A stretch of 64,000 bases of DNA from Manduca sexta. Lineage: Eukaryota > Arthropoda > Insecta > Lepidoptera > Sphingidae. The translations under genes and the position numbers were made by a program. Positions 12,961 through 26,000 of the stretch are shown piece after piece (within the stretch, counting starts at the first letter, position 1; every line of letters starts with the position of its first letter). The notes under the pieces were generated by a model. That model was given only the letters and a program-made list of their open reading frames with translations, ran no database searches and was not told the DNA's origin. The stretch lies in NCBI RefSeq assembly GCF_014839805.1, contig NC_051126.1:11540609-11604608 (forward strand), given 5' to 3'.

Positions 12961-13624
12961 ATCCATTCATAAGAGGAATCCTTTCCCGTTATTTCGTTAG
13001 ATTATTTAATTTTGCAGTCATTATGCTGATTTTATATGTTTACGCCAGTGTTTGATATTGAATTAAAACTATTTCACGCTTTAATGCCATTACTACAACT
13101 CTAAAATTCGTTACATCTAACACATCACAATTTTAGTGAAATTCACTTACGCCAACGCTATATTCGCACTAAACTGCAAAATGATGAAAAACAAAAATAT
13201 TAAACCTGGATTTTTTTGGAAAATATTCGTTACCCAAGACTGATCTTTACGACAATGTTAGCAGAGGTATAGACGACTATGTGGTTTCATTTATTCTCGT
13301 AATATCAATATAACCTTGATAAATATTAGTTATAATGAAAGGAAAGAAATCTTGAACTACGAGACCCTAGCACTTTGATTGCCAACGCGGTCAATGTTGT
13401 ACGATGCTTCATTATTTTACCAAGCCAAGTAAATTCCCGATTTTTCCAATTTTCATAGATTCATCATCATTTCAGCAAGATGTCCAAAAATATTCCTAAA
13501 ACGTATTTTACCGCGTAAATTGTGGATTTACCTACAGTAAAACCAATAGTTGGTCACGCAGTTGAGGTCCAACCGGGAGTAGCCCTGAGACGATAAGACA
13601 TTCAAGTAAATTTTCATATTACAG

Positions 13625-13720
13625 TGATGCTCCTGCCTTATTTATCTCTGCACCACCCTAAGTTTGACTGGGAGAGAATGTGTCTGGCATTAAGTCCGCC
13701 TAAATACATTTGTATATTAA
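13625..13720 (+). repeat. Retroelement tail repeat
   Basis: The words TTGACTGGGAGAGAATGTG and TGGCATTAAGTCCGCC also occur near 2310-2350 and 27880-27915 on the same strand, each followed by AT-rich sequence. This is probably the 3' end of a retroelement family not otherwise visible here. Confidence 0.55.
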
Positions 13721-13885
13721 ATCGTCGACTGCTGGACAGAGGCCTGCCCTATTGAGCGCCACAGGGACCGGTTCTGGTCCGCCCTCATCCATCGGACTCC
13801 GGCGACCCTCACCAGATCGTCGGTCCATCTCGTGGGGGGCCTGCCTACGCAGCGTCTCCCGGCCCGGGCACCATGCCAGAACTTT
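13720..13885 (-). mobile_element. LINE 3' end, opposite strand
   Basis: This is the reverse complement of the same LINE tail seen at 12.8 kb: GACTGCTGGACAGAGGCCTG, CCAGATCGTCGGTCCATC and GGCCTGCCTACGC are its characteristic words. Confidence 0.7.
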
Positions 13886-16870
13886 TTTGTATTTTTATTG
13901 ATTTTTTGTATTATTTAGTTACATTGATACATAAATAATTTGTATTATTAATACGGCACGAAAGTTTCAATGTCTCCCGACTTTTTCCTCAATCGCCTAA
14001 ATGTAAAAGTGCACGTTTTTTATTGGCAGTTAACGTGCTAGAATATTAAAATATCCAATGAACTAAAAATAGCCTAAAATAAACGAAGATTTATTCAAAC
14101 GCTAATTTGAATGCAGTAGCCGTCCGTCGTGGAGTGAAAATAAATATAAAATTAGAATTCACTTAGCACTTTTAATAAAATTGTAATAAGGATGAGTCGA
14201 CATTGGCGAACACACCGCGTCATATTACAACTCTTAATACAAACGCCAGCGTGGGTTATCTAATGAAAAAAGAGGAAAGAAACATTAACTGCCACACGGA
14301 AAACATGGAACAAATAGATCTATAATTAAAAAAAAAACAAGGGAGAAATACAAAAATAGGTAATTAATTTAGCAAGAAAACTGAACTAAGTAATATACTT
14401 GATGCTGTTACAGCGCAAGAGTGGATACAGCATCAAAGCGCGTTTGGAGTGCGCAAACTTATGTGCACACACCCTTATCGTTAAATATCTCTCGTCTGGT
14501 AAATAACTTAAACGTCGGAACCACTCTGTCAACAAGTTCTTATTTATTGTGCCAAAAATACCTAATTAAGTTTATACGGTATGATAAAATATAAAACTTG
14601 TACGGCTAGCAAAAACATTTTGACTGAAGCATATTTTTTTCTATTAGGAGATTTTTATTCTAGTTTCCCAATAATATACATAATGTTATACTTAAATATA
14701 TGCACAACAAAATATATAAAAATAACACAGCTAAAGAATTAGAAGGTGCCACATTGTAGTATAATATTATTGACACTTTCTTTAAAAAAGATTACTATCA
14801 AAACCATGCAAATATTGCACGGTTTAAAGCGCATTAAATTTTTATACCACCGTATAACGTGATGTGTGAAACTGACGTTCGTATTGTTCAATATAATTAT
14901 TGAATAAATTGCTCAGTTTATAATTATCATAAAGAATAGAGCATCCATTTTGTTGATGATGTCAATTTATAAATTGTGATTTTCTCTGCTTTGTGTTTTA
15001 ATTAACCCCTGGAATAACATGTCCATTTTGCGTTAAATATGCTTGGACACCGAAGCGTCACGTAAAATAAGCCCGGCATTCCTTTTACTTTGATTGCTGG
15101 TGACGAGATCAAAAGCTAATTTTATGGTGATTATAAGTTAAATAATAAGGAAGATTATATTTTTTGCTAAAGCAAATGAAAGCAGTACGACGTCCAGGCC
15201 TGAATCGCTCGACATTTTCTTTCGGAATGATCGAGAAGCCGCGCCATCAGCGGCGGGTTGGCTGACGCGATACAACCAACGGGATGAGCATGACTGCAGT
15301 ATTACACCCACGCCGCGGCATGGTTCCGCTAATATTACGTCTCCGTTCCGCCCAGTCCGCTGTGTCGAAATCACTACAAATATAGACCCAGAAAACAGTC
15401 ACACACGCACACCTTTTGTTTTGGTTTGAAAAAAAACTATTTTTACCAATTAATCAACTTTAAATTAATGCATTATAAAATGTCGTCAGTAAAATTCTCA
15501 CCAGCTCAATTTTTTTTTTGCTGTCAGTACGTTCTTATTGATTCAATTCCATTCTCCCGTTTTCATGATCGCGAGGACACGAGCGTCGGAACTGTCATAA
15601 GCGGCTTAAAGTGGCTTTTAATCTGGATCGAAGTGCTTTTGATGCCGAGCTAAGAATTAAAAATGTAAGTCATAGATAAAATGGCTGTCACGGCTTACTT
15701 TCACGGATATATTAGATGTGGTAGAGGCATGATGAAGATATTTTTTTGGGTTTAGTACCTTAAAGGAACCGATGTAGGATCAATTTGCTTTCGATAAAGG
15801 TCATTTTTATCAGGAACATGTAGAGGTATCAAACTTATATCAAATACTCGGATTTACGGTCCCTTGCAATGGTGAAAAAATTATACTTGTAAGTCAACGG
15901 CATCAAAGATATGACTGTTTATATTGCATGTTTTGCGTTTTCACAAAGGAAAAATACTTAAAGTACTCCCCGCTGACCTACAATCATGAAATTTATCAAG
16001 AAGCAATATTATATAGCACATACAAAAAGAACGTGAAAACCATAAATATGTACTTTTATATACTAACATACCTTACCTACATATACGGAACCATCGTTGC
16101 GCGAGTGCAATTCGCACTTATCCGGTTTGTTTATAACATAAGCAGCTCGACCGGGGTTTTACCACTGTCGTGACAGAAAACCGACGTTAAATGTCTAGTT
16201 TCATGATGATATTCTCGCAAACCCAAACGACCGTAGTTATTAATTGCTATTACTTCTCTATGCTATGTGTGATCCTCTAGGGATTGTGGATGTTTATGTG
16301 CAGTGAAGATAACTTCATTAGATTCCCTAATCGCTGGTTTACCGGTTTGTATTCTATGCCATATTACTTCCTATTTCGCTTTTAACCGACTTTCAAAAGG
16401 AGGAAGTTCTCAATTCAACGTCTATTTTATTTGATTTATTTAATGTTAGCGTAAGAAAAACTTACTCCCTTTATACGTACTTGAGCTCACGTATGTATAT
16501 TGATTTACATAAAACTTTTGCCTTATATATGTTCCACTGCCTGTGAAACTCCCCTGGGGAACATATTCCTAAATATTTTACTAGCATGTGAAATGTTGCT
16601 ACAAACTAAACCTTTTTTGTTGACTGTATTACGATGACACTTGTCTTCCCTGTCAATATGCTAAATTAGAACTAAATATAAATACCAGACTAAACTAAGT
16701 TACAAATTATCAATCTTATTTATCCCAGATAATACAGCTTCATTTATTTGTTTCCAAAGATTCGTCAGTTGAATTTTAAATTGGATACATTGGTTAAAAT
16801 TATGCTCTAAATAAAAAATATCTGTTGTTTAATAGTTATTGTTCTTGAACTATCATCAAGAAATAGACTT
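13886..16870. other. Non-coding region downstream of the channel gene
   Basis: It consists of AT-rich spacer. Short frames at 15138-15374 (-) and 15426-15653 (+) show no family resemblance and no mate exons. A 17-codon acceptor-flanked frame near 15600 (-) is not needed, because the channel gene already ends at 16902. Confidence 0.6.
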
Positions 16871-16878
16871 TCACAGGA

Positions 16879-16884
16879 TTTATT
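16879..16884 (-). terminator. Polyadenylation signal AATAAA of the channel gene
   Basis: AATAAA on the minus strand lies 17 bases downstream of the TGA of the last channel exon, so the 3' UTR would be very short. It supports the gene end placed here. Confidence 0.6.
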
Positions 16885-16901
16885 TAATATATGATAAACA
16901 A

Positions 16902-17012
16902 TCAAATTTTAGAAAATAATACTTCAGCTCTGTCAGTTATTATCTTCTTTGCGTCCGGGAAGAATGTAGTTATGTTACTCCAAGTGTCCAAACTCAAGGA
17001 GATTATAGTAAC
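16902..17012 (-). CDS. Channel exon 42: repeat 4 cNBD end and stop codon
   Basis: Acceptor TTCTCTTCTCAG, phase 0, 36 codons and TGA. VTIISLSLDTWSNITTFFPD is the last strand plus helix B with the FP motif, then a helix C (KKIITDRAEVLFSKI) and the stop. There is no long C-terminal tail after the fourth cNBD. Confidence 0.93.
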   Translation of the reverse strand, partial: VTIISLSLDTWSNITTFFPDAKKIITDRAEVLFSKI

Positions 17013-20000
17013 CTGAGAAGAGAAATCCAATTGAATGTCATTACTATGACTATACATTTAGTATATTTGTATATACTATGTTTTATATAATATCTACTGG
17101 TGGTAGGTCTCTGAGTGAGAGTCCGCCTGGGTAGGTAACAGCACAATGTCTATTTCTGCCGCCAAGCAGCAGTGTGTAGTCACTTTTGTGTTCCAGTTCG
17201 AAGGACATTGTAGTCAGTGTAGCTACTGGACATAATAAGACTTCACATCTCATGTCTCAGGATGGCGAGCGCAGTGGAATACCAAACAATACTTTGTATT
17301 GCAAGGTGTTGGATGGTGTTCCTATTGATTATGGGCGGTCGTATCGGTTACCATCAGGCGAACGGCAAGCTCGTCTCATCATTCAAAGCAATAAAGAAAA
17401 TTGCCTATTTTAATATTCACTGATTTCCCATCCTAGTTTAGTATTTGAAACAAAACAAAGAGAATTGTTCAGTGGCATTAATATATCTGATTATCTGCCA
17501 AATTCAGTTATTGTCAATAACGATTCTAAAGCCAAATAGGAATCTGTTGATGGGTTCAAATCAATTGATGAATATGAAGTCAATTGTGTATGAATGGAAG
17601 TATTTGAACGTTGTAAATCCTCATTGAATACAAGTAATATGGCAAATATCGAATAATTAATTTGTAATAGCTAAGCAGAGGTCACAAGCTACATTAATAA
17701 GTGTCCTGTTTGAGGAGCAAGTCACCGGATTGTTAGTATCATGACAACAAATAGTGATGCAAAATCTACTATTCAGTAGGTGTAAATGTAATGTAGGTAA
17801 TTCTACTGATATGAAATGGTGCAGTCAAACATCTTATTACTTAAAATAGATATCTAGAAGTGAATTGAAACACGTCATCTGTATCATCATCAGCATTTAG
17901 AAATTCTCTGCTGATCATAAGCCTAGTTTAGAAGGGACTTACATCATCTACATATCAGATATATTTTTCTTAACATCTCCTTGATAATACAGCGTAAATT
18001 GGAAGCTAAGTTTACTAATGTCGGTAGTCTTACTTACCTTAGTCTCAGCTCTATAAGAGAACTGATGTGTAATTCCTCGGTTCAAGCCTTGGAGTATTCC
18101 AAACACGTCGCCTGGACCGAGGAGTTCGTGTGTGGTCTCCGTAAGGTCGCTCCGTACTGAGACCACAGAGACCGTACCACTGTTCACCCAGTGCATGCGA
18201 GCCTCGCTCTCGCCTGCTACTACTACGTAGTTGCCTGGAAGTAATAAATAATATCAGTGCTGTCTTATACAGGGTCATTTTGAAATTGTGTTAATGAATA
18301 CAACTACATACTGGTATTTACCTCTGCTAACATTGTGCCAAAATCATCCATGAATAACCAATATTTTTGAGCAAAAAATTTTTGTTGCTTGTGTCACATT
18401 GTTTCAATGCAGTAATCAGGCCAATAATCATTATGACCAAATTTAATTGATCGCTTTACTGGATCGTTTAGAATCTCTCCATCTCAGAATATATCTTAAT
18501 ATAATATGATTCATAAAAATGAAACATACACATAATATCACACAATTTTTTAAATAACTTCTCATCTTCAATAAATAATTTAGAATATAATATACAACTG
18601 TCTTACAAACATTTGTTTTAAAAACAGCCAAAAAATTAACCTTTCCACAAACTTCTCTATAAAGCCCTGCTTTTGTAAAAAGAAAATAAACACCTGGAAA
18701 ATAAATTGCAAAGTCCAGCGCAGCGGTGAGCTGTCTTAGGAACGGCTCGCCCGTGTCAGAGAATAGGTAACAATTGCGCAAATGTTGGCCAAACATCGCC
18801 GACATGAGATCGCATCGCCTTACGTAAGGCGTTTGAGCTAGAAGAGCCGGTAACTGGAAACATACGTTAATTAAAAACGTTGGACTTGGCTTTTCATATT
18901 TGACTGAATAAGGCAGAATTTGTAGGTTATGTTGAATGATTTTTATAAAATAGTGTGACATGCTTCGCAGTTTTGTTATACCGTGATGGAATCGAAGATG
19001 AACAAAATATAGGAGAAGTATCATTAATATTAACAAAACTTTTTTTTATAATTTCTTATAATATACTTAAGTTAAGCTCTTAAAATTGGAGAATAATTAG
19101 AAACTATGATATAGGTACGTAAGCTGTTCATTTTACGTTAACTTTATTGTTGATATTAACGTAATTAATAAGAATGACGTTTTACGTGTTAACCGCATAT
19201 AGCACTTCTCGTCTATGTACCCATAATTAATATTCTAAATAAGTACTTATAATTATTACCTGTCTCCCTCTCTCAGTTACCCACAACTGCTTGACATACT
19301 TCCAAAAATTCTTTAGTTGATAAGCTACAAAAAATAAATCATGAACATCAATGATACACTTTCGTAATGTATTAATTAATATTAATAGTTTAAAACCTTC
19401 GTAATATATTAATTAATATCAGTATTATAGACGAAACAACTCACTGAACCAAAAAAATGGTAATTTTTCACAAAACTGACAAATCATCAAAGGATCGTGA
19501 CACGTCACGGCGTGCATAAATATTATAACATCAAACCAACGAACCGGAAAATGTCGCCAAGAAAATTTCCAAATGTTGCAAAAAACGTCCCTAATTTTAC
19601 GCTTCGCTGGCAACATCAAATTAATTTATTTTATTGACTGCTGTTACATTTGAACACGATGTTCTTAAAGAGACATTTCGCTGATTACTACTGCGTTGAT
19701 TTAAAAAGGAAAATCAAGTATTTTTCGGATTTTGTCAAAAAGATGTTGAGTCCCACTGGTATGAGACTTGTTTTAGCTGTCACGTCCAAGTCGTTTTTTA
19801 TGAATGGGGACGAACACTTAGTAACTTATAGGAGTCTTTAGTTGACTAGTTTATAAATAAAAAAACACAAATGAAGGATTCTTCTTTTTGTAGCGGCCAA
19901 TTTGGGTACTTCTTGCTACTAGTCCTTTGCCTAATGTCTACCCCTCCTTCGCGGCTGTGGTAATTAGAAAAGCTGTAGCAGTATTAGCTTTTCTAATCAC

Positions 20001-23000
20001 CATTTTAAATAATCACGAGGTAAACTATGTCCTGTCTAAATGTAGAGTTTAAGTCAAGTTTTGTTTTGCGCACTAATGCGCGACACATTCAAATTCACAT
20101 CATGATTTTGCTAACCCATTTTGTAATCATAGTAATTGTAATCCTTCTTCACTTTCCAAATTGCCATGGATTAGAGGACAATATCCCTAATACTATTAAT
20201 ATATGCTATGAGATTCTCTATATTATCCATTAACTTCATACTAAAATTGAACTTACCAGACAAACCCTGATTCTTCAACATATCAATTAACTCTTTGGTA
20301 ACCTTCTCGTACGTATTCAAAGCATATTTGGTGGAGTAGGCAACTTGCGTGGAAGTGGCAACCACGATGGCTGCCAACATCTTACCACACACAAGGATTA
20401 CGGCCATAATCACCATCGGTAGCAGCTCATCGATGACGAATTCATCACCTCCAGTGGTTGTTAGGACAGATACCACCACGTAGAACGATGTGGTGTAGTC
20501 CCAGCGATGTTGTGGTGTTTCTCTGTAAAGTTTCGTACAATCATTGTTTATGGATTGAAAAATGAGAAGAAAACCAGAAATATTCAAACAAGTATGTACA
20601 TAAAATATAAACGGAAATAATTAAGGTTGAAAGCTTGCACAAGACTGAGATCCTGTTCTACATTTAATTAAATCGGAACCCAAAAGACAGAATGCCAGAC
20701 TTCAGAACACTGAGCTCATTCTGGTTAGTTAAGACCGTCAACAGCCAAAACAAAAATAGTATAATTGTAAAGGAGAATGCCCATTTTTGTATGAAAGTTG
20801 GGCTACGCTTGCGTCTGTACAAAACCTTCACTAAACTATAGGAAATATATCCTAAATCTTATACAAATTGAAAACAATTGGATATTCGATGGGAGTTCGG
20901 AGTAATCAGAATTTTAATAACTCGGTTATTTTGAGGGTTAAGTATGGAGTGCAATAATGTACGGTAGAAATTACCTACGTGCCTAATTAAGTTCAATATT
21001 GCAGTAGCTACTTGATAATGCTATAAACAATTATTGGACATTCTTTTCACTTAGCATTAATCGCCCTTATAAGAAACTGATAGGTATTAACATATCTGAT
21101 GAGACGAAGCTCCAATAAAACTTCTAAGATAGTATAGCGGAATATTAGTTTTTCCACTGAGCATATACTACCCGACCCTTTGTGTAAGTACATATTTTTC
21201 TGACTTATGACTTATTCTATTACGTGGATTAACTTAATCTTTATTTTCACCTACCATTATCTCATTTCAATATGGAGTCAACACATATTGTAGAACAGAT
21301 TCACCTTAGTTTTTATGACCGGCCTTATGCCTGACGCCAACCCCTTTGGAGGATTCCGATCCCAGGCAAGTCATGTTAGAAACACCGAGATAAAATCTTG
21401 ATTGGCCTGGAAATCGAACAGGAACCCAGGAACTAACTTCACAGCCTGATTAGGCTAATAGTTACTTATCATAGGAAAAGAAAAATAAAACAAGAAATAC
21501 GAAATCCGATGTATATTTTTATATAGATGTGTATTTTTGATAGATATGGCTTCCCAGAAAACAAACAAGAACTTGATGTGGCCGCAACACGCTTATAATA
21601 CTGCCGAAATGAGTGAATGACTTCTTGCAGTGCTGGTCGGATCATGTCATGTTGCTGTTGTCTGTGAACCTCTCTATTAACTGATCTCCAGCAGGCAGCA
21701 CAAATTAATTCCAGCCTTGAAACCTAAAATATAATGTAGAAGTTGAGTAAACATGTTCAGATTATTATTATTGTTAAACTGTTTTCTTTAGTTTTTGCAA
21801 GATTTTTCCCACATTGCGGGTAGGTTAATAATAATCTACATAACTCTACAAACTGGATAGCTTGTCTAAGAAATATACTTATCGTTGCTGTGGCATCGCA
21901 ATGGTGCAGTTAATACACCGCCGGGATATGTCGTCTTGATTAACAGTCCTGGGTCTAGGCTCTAGACGACATTGTGCTGCTAACTAAAAGCCTCCCGTCT
22001 CAAAGTTCGGAGCACACACTATACACCTTGTTTCTAAACAGTGAATTTCTCGACTCAACATTAAAATACATAAGAATAACACTAAAAAATATTTTCATTC
22101 AGACAAATCTAAAGTGTCAAAATGTCATTAATTTCAGTTGCCAGTGTAATAAAAATCAGTACCCATATATTCATTTAATTAAAAATAAAGTCCAGACATG
22201 TTTTAGCTGACTTTAGTATTTCTGTCAATGCAAGTACAAGTCGCCATTTGTTTGTTTTTAGAAGGATTAATATTTTATCTTTTTTACCAGCTAGTTGGAG
22301 TTTGATCATAATTATTAAGTAAAATATATTTTTTTTATAACAATATTTTTGTTTAATGAATAATATATTTAATCCATATATTATAGATTCAAGTACAACC
22401 ACATTTATTGTGCATATAAACTTTTTTATTCCATTTAAAAGGGGAATTTGTTATAAATTGGTATCAATTCGCCATATATTCATTATATTATCCGTTGTTT
22501 GATTTGCATCAATTAATCAACTTTTTTTTTCATATCTTTAAAACCCCTATTTGCTCATGACTGATATAAATACAAATGAAGTAATAATTAAAATTATGAT
22601 TTTACATGGTTATTTGGTTAAGACGCATGACTGACGCAAAGATAGCCTGGTTTTGGGCATTGTCCTTTAGGTAGATATGTAACTGACTTTTCGAATGACC
22701 AACACCAGAGTCCTTCCCGTGACCACGATGGCTGCAAAATCTTCGAAAGGTGGGAAAAAAAAATGAGAAAACTGCGATAAGATCCGTGAATAATTTTATT
22801 TCGCCAGAAATAATTGGTTTTCAAATACTGAATTTATCATGGTTAGACATATCGCATAAAAGACAATTTAGCTCACAATTAGGACTTGTATTTCACTCAA
22901 ATGATTTCCTACCATATCGCATAAAAAATAATTTGGTTCAGAATTAGCACTTGGTACTTTACTCAAATTACTTCCTTAAAACTATTTACATATATAGTAT

Positions 23001-26000
23001 AAATGTAATATAACTTACTCGTCAACCAAATGTATTTTCAACGTGCGTATGATGTTTATGGGGGCCGTGGCCATCAACGACACGAGCCAAATGCAAGTGA
23101 ACGTGTGGATCAACAAGATTACCACAATCATAGTCATTGCACACTGGAATCAACGAAATGGAATGACACATTCTAATGAGGCAATTCTTGACATTTGTAA
23201 GTAATATTTTCTTGAAGTTTTGCGAGTGAAATTATTGATGACCAGCTGATGGATAGACGGTCGGTGTATTAACATAAAAAAAGTATAAATATATAATAAG
23301 GATTAGAAAAGGAAAGAAATGTTGATTGGAGTGCTATTAATTATATTCTTAATATCCGTCATGTTTAACATGATAAATATGTTACATAAATTGACCAAAG
23401 TTAAGTTGTACGAAAAAATAACCGAAAAATTTACTATACTACTACTACTATTATTTTATTTCTATATTTGTAGCTTCTAAGTATTCAAAGTTGTACAGCT
23501 CACCTGTAAAATAGTTAGATTGTTTGTGAGCTCAGCAGATGTCTGACGATAGAATTGGAACAAATATTTCAAGCGGAACAGTTTGTTTGCGCGTAGATAA
23601 TGCATTAACCTCACTGGATTTCTGTAAAGTTCGTTAGTTAAAGTCAAATTTACATAACAATTTGTACGCCGCAGTCGCAATCAGTCGATAAAGTTTCCAT
23701 TAAATTGTTTATTTTTGAGTGCGCTGAACTTATGTTGTATTTTTAGTGCACACTTCGCACAGCGGTAGCAGTGGTATAATCCTGCTACACGTGGCCCAAA
23801 AGGAGACATTCCGTTTCGAATCATGTCTATCTGACATTTTAGGGGATAATACATCGCCTTGTCTTAATTGGATGTACCCTAGTTGATCCCTAAAGGCGCT
23901 ACAGCGATTATTCCACTATACACGTGATTGTCGCCATTCTGCTGAAGATACATATGTCCTTATAATATTATATTACTGCACAGAGTTTTATAAAACTAAG
24001 TGCCTATTTCACAAGTTTCAAGAAAATTATATTTGGCATTTATCATATTAAACAGATAATGTAGATAGTACTGATTTTAATACTATTTATTTGGGAGCAT
24101 AAATTAGAGTGTAACTTTTATATTTAATCATCTTACACATTTATGTGACGTAGCATTTACTCAGATGATGGGAAACGGGTTGTCTAATGTACTCAAATAG
24201 GTACTTTAAGCTATAGAATAGTTTGCTGGCATAAGTGTTCATTTATAACGTGTGAATATTACATTTGGGTTTTATCTCCACATCAGGTACATCGAAGCCA
24301 TTTTGGCGCGCTAATTTATAAAAAAGTTGGATATGCGTAGTGTTGATACGCTTTACGGTTGAGATTATCATTTCTCGCTCTTTAATAACTTAAAAACGAA
24401 ATGATAGGTGTATATAAACTTACGATGAACAAAAGGCGAACAGTTCGAGCGGTAGCAGGACCAGCACGTCAGTCCAAACCCATATTTTATGTTTGAAATA
24501 TCTCTTGCGACACTTCGCTGCATCCATTATAAGTTCGCCGTGTTTGCTGATGTAACTCTAAGGGATGTATTTGTTTATTTATGATTCCACGTATGATATA
24601 TCGATTCTATAGGCTTCGTAAAAATACGTTTATGACTTTTTTGCATAATCCTTTTGCTACTTTTTATAGGAGTTAAACCTTAATGCTTTGATAATAGTAA
24701 TTTTACAAAATAAAGCGAGTTATTTGATGCTTGAAGTCAAAATTATTTCAATGCGAAATAAGTCGAAAATGACTTGCTTTTACAGGAAAATTACGGATCA
24801 AGAGTGTTAGAAAGAGGACGAAAATTATTATATTAGGCATTCAGCGTACTTTTTGACGGCACGAAAACCGACAGCTAGCCAACTACTACCGTCTTTCTGG
24901 TACTATCGTATACCGTAAATCCACAGACAAATCTGCCTACTCTACCATAATAAACAACTTCAAATAAGCAATCAATACCGTAAACCACAAATCCATAAAC
25001 AAATCTGCCTACTCTACCATAATAAACAACTTCAAATAAACAATACGTTGTAATTTATTTTTTGTTAATAAATTAACCAAAGAAAGAGCAACGGGAATAG
25101 AAGCAAAACTAGGAGTGACCGCTCCCGTAGGATCGACACCTGTGGGACCTTATTTAATTAGTCTGGAGAAGTTTAAGTTCGAAGTTCAGGACAAACTGTT
25201 GAGTGCAGTTAGCATTGAATCGGGCGACTAATGACATTTATTGGAGCTTTGGGTAACGTATTCGGGGTTCATGACTTGAGATTAATTAATCTCTTTACTG
25301 ATTGTGACGGTGGAATAGAATAATGATTTCTTATGTTTACGCGAATATTAAAATAAAATAAAACTATTTTACGGATCGGCTAAACTAAGTAACTAATATC
25401 CGTAGATTGGGTTTATTTTGGGGGAATACAATATTAATTTTAATAACTATGTTGATTAAGAACTGATTTTTCAATAATGAAATAAAACTGCTGGTGAAAG
25501 GCTATATTTATATGTGCCCACATAGCAACCACCGTTCACCGCCATAGTGACCCACGTTTAATTTTAACCTTAACCTTAACCTCCTAGCCGAATTTCGACC
25601 ACGGCGGCCAGTCTCAACGGAGATCAGCCAGGTACGCAGGATACATTATAGTGCACAAGTGTGTGCGCAATACACAGTTGCACTCTCTGTTCCTTCACAC
25701 TCATAGTTCGGTGAGACGGCAAGCCGACGTTACCGGAGAGAGATCTGACGCAGAACCAAGGGCTTTACGTTCTTTCCGAGGCACGGGGGTATCACACCGC
25801 CCACTTCCTGACTCCGAGCTGCGAGTGAGTAATTTTTAAGACGGAAAATCCCAGTCACTATTATTTTAGCCCGACCCAGGATTCGAACCCAGGACCTCAG
25901 CACGTTAGTCGTACTTGTACCATGTACAATTACAACTACGTCACCGAGCAATCAATTTGTTTATTTAACACTACAGTCATCTTTAAATAATATTACAATA

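Noticed and set aside
15138..15374. 78-codon minus-strand frame
   Set aside because: No family resemblance and low-complexity flanks; probably chance.
15590..15660. Short acceptor-flanked frame (SASKALRSRLKATLSRL) as terminal channel exon
   Set aside because: The last exon at 16902-17012 completes the cNBD with a stop and a polyadenylation signal.
19425..19619. Minus-strand 64-codon frame as a C-linker exon
   Set aside because: The correct C-linker helix with fitting phases is at 19260-19324.
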